Positions 58,928-64,000 of a DNA stretch of 64,000 bases are shown in pieces. The first letter of the stretch is position 1. Every line of letters begins with the position of its first letter. The DNA is from Myxococcales bacterium (GTDB taxonomy: Bacteria; Myxococcota_A; Polyangia; Polyangiales; Polyangiaceae): the NCBI GenBank assembly GCA_016794345.1, contig JAEUKE010000142.1:61162-125161 (forward strand), in the 5' to 3' direction. The notes below the pieces were generated by a model. It saw only the letters and a list, made by a program, of their open reading frames with translations. It made no database searches and was not told where the DNA came from. The translations under genes and the position numbers were made by a program.

Positions 58928-59239
58928 CTAGCCGAGGGCGGGCTTCGGATCGGTCTCCGGGTCGGTCGGCAAGACGGGGCGCAGCCCATCCACCGGAACG
59001 GAGAGGATGATGGTTCGTCCGACCGACTGAATGATTCGAACCGGAATCTCCAGCGTGCCGGCACGGAAGATGCCGCGGTGGGCGCCGAGCTGGTCCGCGA
59101 TGTCTTTGCGCAATGCGATCTGGAGAGATTCTACCCGCCACTCGTCCGTTTCGATGAGGAGCGCGCTGACCTCACCGACCAGCTGCCCATCGGCAGCGAT
59201 GACGGTCCGTCCCCTGATGGTTTCGTCGGGTGCCAGCAT
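58928..59239 (-). CDS. PRC-barrel-like protein
   Basis: 103 residues from an ATG with GAGGAGAAAGAGG upstream. Opening LAPDETIRGRTVIAADGQLVGEV and following DEWRVESLQIALRKD give the strand pattern of the PRC-barrel fold, with the closing strands FRAGTLEIPVRIIQSVGRTIILSV. PRC-barrels are small beta domains used in RNA processing or photosynthetic reaction centres; here the role is unknown. A much longer frame through this region is open but not protein-like upstream of this ATG. Confidence 0.75.
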   Translation of the reverse strand: MLAPDETIRGRTVIAADGQLVGEVSALLIETDEWRVESLQIALRKDIADQLGAHRGIFRAGTLEIPVRIIQSVGRTIILSVPVDGLRPVLPTDPETDPKPALG

Positions 59240-59452
59240 GCCTCTTTCTCCTCTTCGCGCGCCGAACGAGGTCTCGCGCTCGAAAGAATGTCGGTGCAAG
59301 ATCGGCACCGCCGCTCCGATGGGAAACAGCCCTTCTCGGGTGAGGGACGGAGCCGATGATCGGGTCGGGGTGGGATCTTCTTGGCCGGATATCGACGCTC
59401 CTGTCCCTCGATGAGTCGCCTGCTCGCCGCGCAGCCGGTAGCTCTGGTCGCC

Positions 59453-60325
59453 ATGACAGCTCGAAAGATCGTGGTGGTCACAGGGTGCAGCAGCGGCTTC
59501 GGCAAGCTCCTGACGGAGAGCCTGCTCGAGCGAGGACATCGGGTGTTCGCCGGCGTCCGCTCGCAGAAGGATCTTCGGGCTGAGCTCGGGCCCGACGCGA
59601 TCGCCCTCGACGTGACGAGCGATGCCTCCGTCGCGGCGGCGTTTGCGGCCATTCGAGAGAAGACGGATCGGATCGACGTCCTGGTCAACAACGCTGGCGT
59701 CTCGGCGATGGGGGTGGCCGAGGGCTTCACGCCGGCCCAGCTCTCGTCGCTCCTCGATGTCAATCTCCTTGGGGCGCATCGCCTGTGCCGCGCTGCGCTC
59801 CCGCTCATGCGAGCTGCGGGATCGGGGTTGCTCGTCTTCGTCTCGACGGGGCTCGCGCGGATGCCCATGCCTTGTTTCGGTCCCTATGCCGCCTCGAAAG
59901 CGGCGGTCGAGGCGCTCGCCGAGGCATTCCGGTATGAGCTCATGCCGAGCGGCATCGAGACGGTGATCGTCGAGCCTGGGCCGTACCCGACGAGCCTCGG
60001 CTCCAATGCGCTCGCCCCAGACGACGCCGACCGCGTCGCCGCGTACGGGCCGCTCGCGGTTCTTCCCGCCAAGATGATGGAGGGCCTCTCGGCGTGGTTT
60101 TCGAGCCCCGGCTCGCCCGACGCGAAGGAGGTCCCGGAGGCGATCACCAAGCTGATCGAGGCTCCGCGCGGGACCCGACCGCTTCGGCTCGTCGTGGGCG
60201 GGACCGGGAGCGCGCTCACGGAGCTGAACGCGCTCACGGACCGGCTGCAGGCGCAAGCCCTCGCGTCTCAAGGTCTGGACGCGTTGCTCAAGCTCGAGTC
60301 ATGGCCCGAAAGCGGCTCGGTGTGA
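59453..60325 (+). CDS. Short-chain dehydrogenase/reductase
   Basis: 290 residues from the ATG that opens TARKIVVVTGCSSGFGKLL; the upstream frame is rejected. NAD(P) motif TGCSSGFG (10-17), VLVNNAGVSAMG (77-88), catalytic Tyr145 and Lys149 in YAASK, and the substrate-binding Ser position is Thr132 (STGLARMPMP), a conservative change. A classical SDR, cytoplasmic; substrate unknown. Its last 38 bases overlap the convergent AraC gene. Confidence 0.88.
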   Translation: MTARKIVVVTGCSSGFGKLLTESLLERGHRVFAGVRSQKDLRAELGPDAIALDVTSDASVAAAFAAIREKTDRIDVLVNNAGVSAMGVAEGFTPAQLSSLLDVNLLGAHRLCRAALPLMRAAGSGLLVFVSTGLARMPMPCFGPYAASKAAVEALAEAFRYELMPSGIETVIVEPGPYPTSLGSNALAPDDADRVAAYGPLAVLPAKMMEGLSAWFSSPGSPDAKEVPEAITKLIEAPRGTRPLRLVVGGTGSALTELNALTDRLQAQALASQGLDALLKLESWPESGSV

Positions 60326-61130
60326 TGCCCGCGTGGCGACGAAAGAAGGCGGCGAACTGGCTCGGGTTGGAGAAGCCCAAGCGGAGCGCGACCTCGAGGA
60401 TGCCCTCGCCCGTCGTCGAGAGCAGCTGCTTTGCGCGGATCATCCGCATTCGGGAGAGCGTCTGGTGGACCGACTCACCCGTCGCGCGCTTGTACATCCG
60501 GGTCAGGTTTCTCAGGCTCATGCCGATCGCATCGGCTACGCGCACGAGGCTCGGGCCTTCGGCCATCTCGGCGTCGAGAAGGTCTCGGACGCGGGTCACC
60601 ATCGATTGCGAGAGCCCACGCGAGCCGGCTCCGTCGGCCCGACGCAAGAGACGCTGGACGAGGACGACCGCCGCCGACTCGAGGAACAAGCTGGCTGCCG
60701 CGCCGGTCCGCCGCGCCTCCTGGGTCATGCACGACACGACCTCGCGCGCGACGGGGTCGTCGAACTGGAATCGACTCGAGAGCGCAGCGCCGGGGCGGCG
60801 GAGGTCCTCGCGGACGGACCGGACGAGATCCTGTCCGAGGTGGACGTGGGCGAACGACACGCTCGCTTCCGTCCAACACGAGACGCTGCAGCCGGCAGGG
60901 ATGCTCGTGAGCTGCCCGTCGCGAAACACGCCCTCGAATCGACCGTCGTCCCTTCGTTGGACCACGCGTACGGCGCGGCCGACGTGCAGCCCGATGACAT
61001 GGCCGGAAGACGATGCCGTCACTCCTTCGCTCGGTGGTGCGCATTGAACGGCGAAGATGCGCACGGGAGCTTCGACCGAACCGGCACGAGGCGGCGTCGC
61101 GAGGTCCAGGAGGTTCGGCGTCGAGATCAT
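60288..61130 (-). CDS. AraC-family transcriptional regulator
   Basis: 280 residues from an ATG at 61130; the rest of the long frame upstream is discarded. The N-terminal part is a cupin-like sensing domain (PVRIFAVQCAPPSEGVTASS). The C-terminus has two helix-turn-helix units, ending ILEVALRLGFSNPSQFAAFF and RRHAGITPSRFR, typical of AraC. It faces the SDR gene convergently and is divergent from the protease gene, so it could regulate either; no operator is recognised. Confidence 0.88.
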   Translation of the reverse strand: MISTPNLLDLATPPRAGSVEAPVRIFAVQCAPPSEGVTASSSGHVIGLHVGRAVRVVQRRDDGRFEGVFRDGQLTSIPAGCSVSCWTEASVSFAHVHLGQDLVRSVREDLRRPGAALSSRFQFDDPVAREVVSCMTQEARRTGAAASLFLESAAVVLVQRLLRRADGAGSRGLSQSMVTRVRDLLDAEMAEGPSLVRVADAIGMSLRNLTRMYKRATGESVHQTLSRMRMIRAKQLLSTTGEGILEVALRLGFSNPSQFAAFFRRHAGITPSRFRAMTRA

Positions 61131-61223
61131 CTCGTCGGCATCGTGCTGCAGGGCGACGGAGCGACCAACGAGTTTGCGCTCCGGTTGGCCAGATGCCAAC
61201 CTGCTGGCACGCCTGGCCCGAGC

Positions 61224-62072
61224 ATGCCCCTGCCTCCTTCGAATCACACGAGGCCGCTGCGCACGCTCCGTGCGGGTGCTCTCGTGAGCCTGACGTTTCT
61301 CCTCGCGAGCGCCTGTGAGGAGGACCCCGAGCCGCCGGTGGCGCTCTGCGCCACCGAGCCCACAGACGACCCCGGCGAGCCGGTCCTCTCGCCCGAGGAC
61401 GCGGATGCTTTCGCGGGCGTCGGGTATCTCACCCACGACGCCGGCGACGCCTACGGCAATCCCTCTTGCGGCGCGACGCTCATCCACCGTCGCGTGGTCG
61501 TGACGGCCGCGCATTGCATCGAGCGTGCGCTCGCGACCCCTTCGGCGCGTATCGGGTTCGGTCTCGGGCCGATCTGCGGCCGCGTCGTCCCGGTCGTCGC
61601 GACGATCCCGTTCTCGGAGACGCGCGACTACGGCAAGCCGGGCCGCGAGGAGTGGGACCTCGCTGCGCTCGTGCTCGCGTCAGGCGTCGACGACGTGGCG
61701 CCCGTCCCCATCGGCTCTGCGGCCATGGCGTGTGATGCCGCCTCGGTGGGTTATGGGCGCAAGGTCGCCGGACCGAGCGACGTGCGCGAAGGCTACGACG
61801 GCGCAAGGCGCGTCCTTCCGATGTGCGTCGACGCGCTCTCTCCCGGCGTGCACGCGCACAGCTCCGGCGACGCGAGTCCCTGCTTCGGCGACAGCGGCTC
61901 CCCGCTCCTCGGAGCAGATGGCGCGCTCCTCGGCGTGCTCACCTCCTTCGAGCCCGCGCTCGAGGACGTGCGGTGTACGCCCGGTGAAGGGCTCATCTAT
62001 GTCGACGCGGCCGCGCACCAGGCGTTCCTCGCCCAAGTAATTGCGGACGTGGAAGCCGGCGCGTACCCGTAA
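61224..62072 (+). CDS. Exported trypsin-like serine protease
   Basis: 282 residues from an ATG that opens a lipoprotein-like signal (LRAGALVSLTFLLASACEED). Trypsin fold (PA clan) with the triad His97 (VVTAAHC), Asp145 (EWDLAALVL) and Ser224 (CFGDSGSPLLG), and paired Cys (SCGATLI/AAHC and MCVDAL/SPCFGD). The long in-frame extension to 60333 is antisense to the AraC gene and is rejected. Role unknown, extracytoplasmic. Confidence 0.88.
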   Translation: MPLPPSNHTRPLRTLRAGALVSLTFLLASACEEDPEPPVALCATEPTDDPGEPVLSPEDADAFAGVGYLTHDAGDAYGNPSCGATLIHRRVVVTAAHCIERALATPSARIGFGLGPICGRVVPVVATIPFSETRDYGKPGREEWDLAALVLASGVDDVAPVPIGSAAMACDAASVGYGRKVAGPSDVREGYDGARRVLPMCVDALSPGVHAHSSGDASPCFGDSGSPLLGADGALLGVLTSFEPALEDVRCTPGEGLIYVDAAAHQAFLAQVIADVEAGAYP

Positions 62073-62135
62073 GCCCCAAGCCTGGCGAAGGTCGCCAGAC
62101 TCCCTCGACGGCGACCCCACGCCCGTGTCATCCCG

Positions 62136-63335
62136 TCACAGAACCGCGAGGGTCGCGTCGAGGCTGGTGGCGAGGTCACGGTAAGGGAGCGGCCAGCTGG
62201 CGGCCGGGCGGACGACCAGCCGCAGGCGAGGGTCAGCCGCACGCAGATCGAGGTCCAGCAAGCCGAGCCAGAGCGACGAGGCCGAGTTGGCGAGCAACGC
62301 CGCGCCCGCGGACGCCTTCTTGGCGACGAGCTCGAGGGTGGGCGGCAACGCCGCATCGGATTCTCCAGGCGCGGGCGGCAAGCGTACGTTGGCGATCAAG
62401 AAGGGCGCGTCTTCCTGGGCCCTGGTCTCGAGCAGCTTCTTGAACGAAGGCAACATCTGGCTCAGCAGCGTCGTCGGCGCCTCGGCGCTCTCCTCGCTGA
62501 CGAAGACGTCGAAGACGGCGCTTCCGATCGCGACCGCGAGCGCAGCGCTCGGCCGCGCGGGGGAGGCCAGGAGCTCGGCCTCGAGGCTCGCGAGCGCATC
62601 GGCCGTCGCCGGGCCTCGCACCCCGGTGAGCTCGCCACGATACGAAAGCGTGCTCTTCCACGTGGCGCCCTTGGCCATGGCAGCGCGCTGGGTCAGCGCG
62701 TCGACTGCGTTTCGGAGCGCGTGAAAGCCCGCACCGAGATCCGGCTGCACCTCGACCGAGAGCGAGAGACCTTTCGGGCCGATCGTGCAGCGATGGGGCT
62801 CGGCGCGCGTGACACGTCGCGCCGGGCGGACGCCGATCGATTGCAGGAGCTCCCGGCGCTGCAATGCAGCGAATAGATGGATCTGCATCGTCGCGAGGTC
62901 CCAGCCGATCTCGGCGTCGATGGGCTCGGTGGTGGTGCTGGCGAGCGCATCGGTGAGGCGCCCGATCTCGCCGGGTTTGAACCGAGCGGCCAGCAGATGC
63001 AGGTCGCGGTCGAGGCGGTCGAGCGCGACGTGGTCGTCGGCTCGCGCCGCGTGCTCGGCCCTGGCTGTCAGCTGGGCCGACGCGAGCGCAGGGCTCGACC
63101 TGGCGATGACCTCCGCCAGGTGCGGGTAGCGCGCGAGCGGAGCCGGTGCGGGCGGCGCGGGAGCAGGCGGCTCCGGTGCAGGCGGCTCGACCGTTGCCGC
63201 CTCGGCGGCGATTTCGGCGGCTTCGGCCTCGATCCAGTCCGCGACGGGATCCGGCGGCGCCGGACGAGCCAGGGAAAGGTAAAACGCGCGCTCCCGAATG
63301 CGGCGGATTCGCTCGGCCTCGTGGTCCGTCGTCAT
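62136..63335 (-). CDS. Protein with N-terminal DUF2934-like segment
   Basis: 399 residues from an ATG opening TTDHEAERIRRIRERAFYLS; this and VADWIEAEAAEI resemble the DUF2934 helical domain, although its substrate and partner are unknown. A Pro/Ala-rich linker (65-80) is followed by helical and beta regions (LTARAEHAARADDHVALDRL; TWKSTLSYRGELTGVRG). No catalytic motif is recognised. Confidence 0.72.
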   Translation of the reverse strand: MTTDHEAERIRRIRERAFYLSLARPAPPDPVADWIEAEAAEIAAEAATVEPPAPEPPAPAPPAPAPLARYPHLAEVIARSSPALASAQLTARAEHAARADDHVALDRLDRDLHLLAARFKPGEIGRLTDALASTTTEPIDAEIGWDLATMQIHLFAALQRRELLQSIGVRPARRVTRAEPHRCTIGPKGLSLSVEVQPDLGAGFHALRNAVDALTQRAAMAKGATWKSTLSYRGELTGVRGPATADALASLEAELLASPARPSAALAVAIGSAVFDVFVSEESAEAPTTLLSQMLPSFKKLLETRAQEDAPFLIANVRLPPAPGESDAALPPTLELVAKKASAGAALLANSASSLWLGLLDLDLRAADPRLRLVVRPAASWPLPYRDLATSLDATLAVL

Positions 63336-63423
63336 CGTGCGCGAAGCGTACAAGCAAACGCGGCCGCAGGGAGAGCGTGGACGACGCGCGAGGGGAGGAT
63401 ACGACCGACATCGCGTACCGACG

Positions 63424-64000
63424 CTAGTCCACGATCGCGCCGAGCCCGTCGGTGTACACGTCGTCGACGCCAATCTCGACGCCCAGCGCGGCGATCGAGA
63501 AGCGCTCTCCGCGAACGTGCTCATCGAGGGTCCACCGGCGTCCGTCGCGTCGGTAGATCTCGACGCGCCGCTCGCGTTGGGACACGAGCACGTACTCGCG
63601 CAAGGTCGCGAGCTTGCGGTAGTCGGCGAACTTCTCGCTGCGATCAGTGTCGGCAGTGGAGTCGGAGAGGACCTCCACGATCACCATCGGGTTCACGACG
63701 GCGTTGGCGTCGTCCGGATCGCGCGCGATGTCGCCGCACACGACGTGGAGGTCGGGGTAGGTCGCGCGATCGGCTGCGCGGATTCGTACGCGCACGTCCG
63801 CTGGGAGGACGACGCAGGGTCGGCCGCCCCGAGCGAGCGCTTCGCGGAGTAGGCCCGTCATGGACGTCGTCAGGCGCCCATGCTCGATGGTGCCGCCCGC
63901 CATCGCGATGACCTCGCCGGCGATGAACTCGTGACGCTGCTCGCTGGCCGCCTCCGCGGCGAGGTATTCCGCGTACGTGGAGCGTCGCTTCGCGGCTGCC
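63424..64000 (-). CDS. Uma2-family (PD-(D/E)xK-like) nuclease, 5' end cut by the window
   Basis: The frame runs off the window end; read to 64000 it begins AAAKRRSTYAEYLAAEAASE, then EFIAGEVIAMAGGTIEHGRL, the usual opening of Uma2/DUF820 proteins. The nuclease fold motifs follow: YPDLHVVCGDIA (central Asp), NPMVIVEVLSDSTADTDRSEKFADYRKL (Glu and the E-V-L-S-D-S pattern) and EYVLVSQRERRVEIYRRD. Uma2 proteins are predicted endonucleases, often in multiple copies. The internal ATG at 63903 is not the likely start because the family sequence continues upstream. Confidence 0.85.
   Translation of the reverse strand, partial: AAAKRRSTYAEYLAAEAASEQRHEFIAGEVIAMAGGTIEHGRLTTSMTGLLREALARGGRPCVVLPADVRVRIRAADRATYPDLHVVCGDIARDPDDANAVVNPMVIVEVLSDSTADTDRSEKFADYRKLATLREYVLVSQRERRVEIYRRDGRRWTLDEHVRGERFSIAALGVEIGVDDVYTDGLGAIVD

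Noticed and set aside
60333..61223. N-terminal extension of the trypsin-like protease gene across the AraC gene
   Set aside because: It is antisense to the AraC gene and lacks protein-like features; the ATG at 61224 opens a good signal peptide.

Overview
The window looks like a chromosomal segment of a myxobacterium, most likely a Polyangiales/Sorangium-type member of Myxococcota. The support is very high GC, many lipoproteins with Cys lipoboxes, a MYXO-CTERM-like tail, a CorE-like metal-sensing ECF sigma factor, small zinc-ribbon/Gly-rich proteins of a kind frequent in Polyangiales, and tight 4-bp ATGA/GTGA/TTGA gene overlaps. Coding density is high and no gap without a gene exceeds about 220 bases. 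I saw no tRNA, rRNA, CRISPR array, integrase or transposase. Family names come from motif recognition, not from database searches.

Layout. 0.3-7 kb: a five-gene minus-strand operon (carrier protein, acyl-CoA-dehydrogenase-like enzyme, stand-alone amino-acid adenylation enzyme, GNAT protein, multi-spanning membrane protein) facing a membrane acyltransferase; this has the parts list of a cassette that loads and oxidises an amino acid on a carrier protein. 7-9.6 kb: TerB-like protein and nrfHA for ammonia-forming nitrite reduction. 9.7-20.1 kb: mixed housekeeping and accessory genes (SYLF lipoprotein, EF-hand protein, Nei- and AlkA-type DNA glycosylases, D-aminoacylase-like amidohydrolase, a HisKA-REC protein without an ATPase domain, an LRR lipoprotein). 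20.3-27.1 kb: tonB-exbB-exbD-exbD-TonB-dependent receptor-lipoprotein, ended by a strong terminator. 27.1-31.7 kb: a thioredoxin-like gene interrupted by an in-frame UGA that is probably selenocysteine, then exported proteins including a MYXO-CTERM-type protein and a lipoprotein with two haem-c motifs.

31.8-37.1 kb is a molybdenum (or tungsten) locus: an EcfT-like membrane protein joined through a polyglycine linker to a second membrane domain, two MosA/MosB-type molybdenum storage subunits, and ModA, ModB, ModC. 37.3-39 kb holds a four-repeat lipoprotein and an outer-membrane-type protein. 39-55.5 kb is a copper island: TolC-like factor, heavy-metal-binding lipoprotein, TAT-exported multicopper oxidase, Cu P-type ATPase, cytochrome c, CorE-like sigma factor, and a translationally coupled CusC-CusB-CusA-cupredoxin operon, with an exported haloalkane-dehalogenase-like fusion protein between the two halves. 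55.5-64 kb: DUF4091-type glycoside-hydrolase-like lipoprotein, PRC-barrel protein, SDR and AraC pair, exported trypsin-like protease, a DUF2934 protein, and a Uma2 nuclease gene cut by the window end.

Across 19.6-38.4 kb a GC-rich palindromic repeat of about 37-41 nt occurs six times. Two copies lie in the same reading frame just upstream of the hydrophobic core of the export signals of two unrelated genes. The repeat family, the UGA/selenoprotein candidate, the Mo storage/transport locus with its EcfT fusion, and the amino-acyl carrier-protein operon are the items most worth following up.
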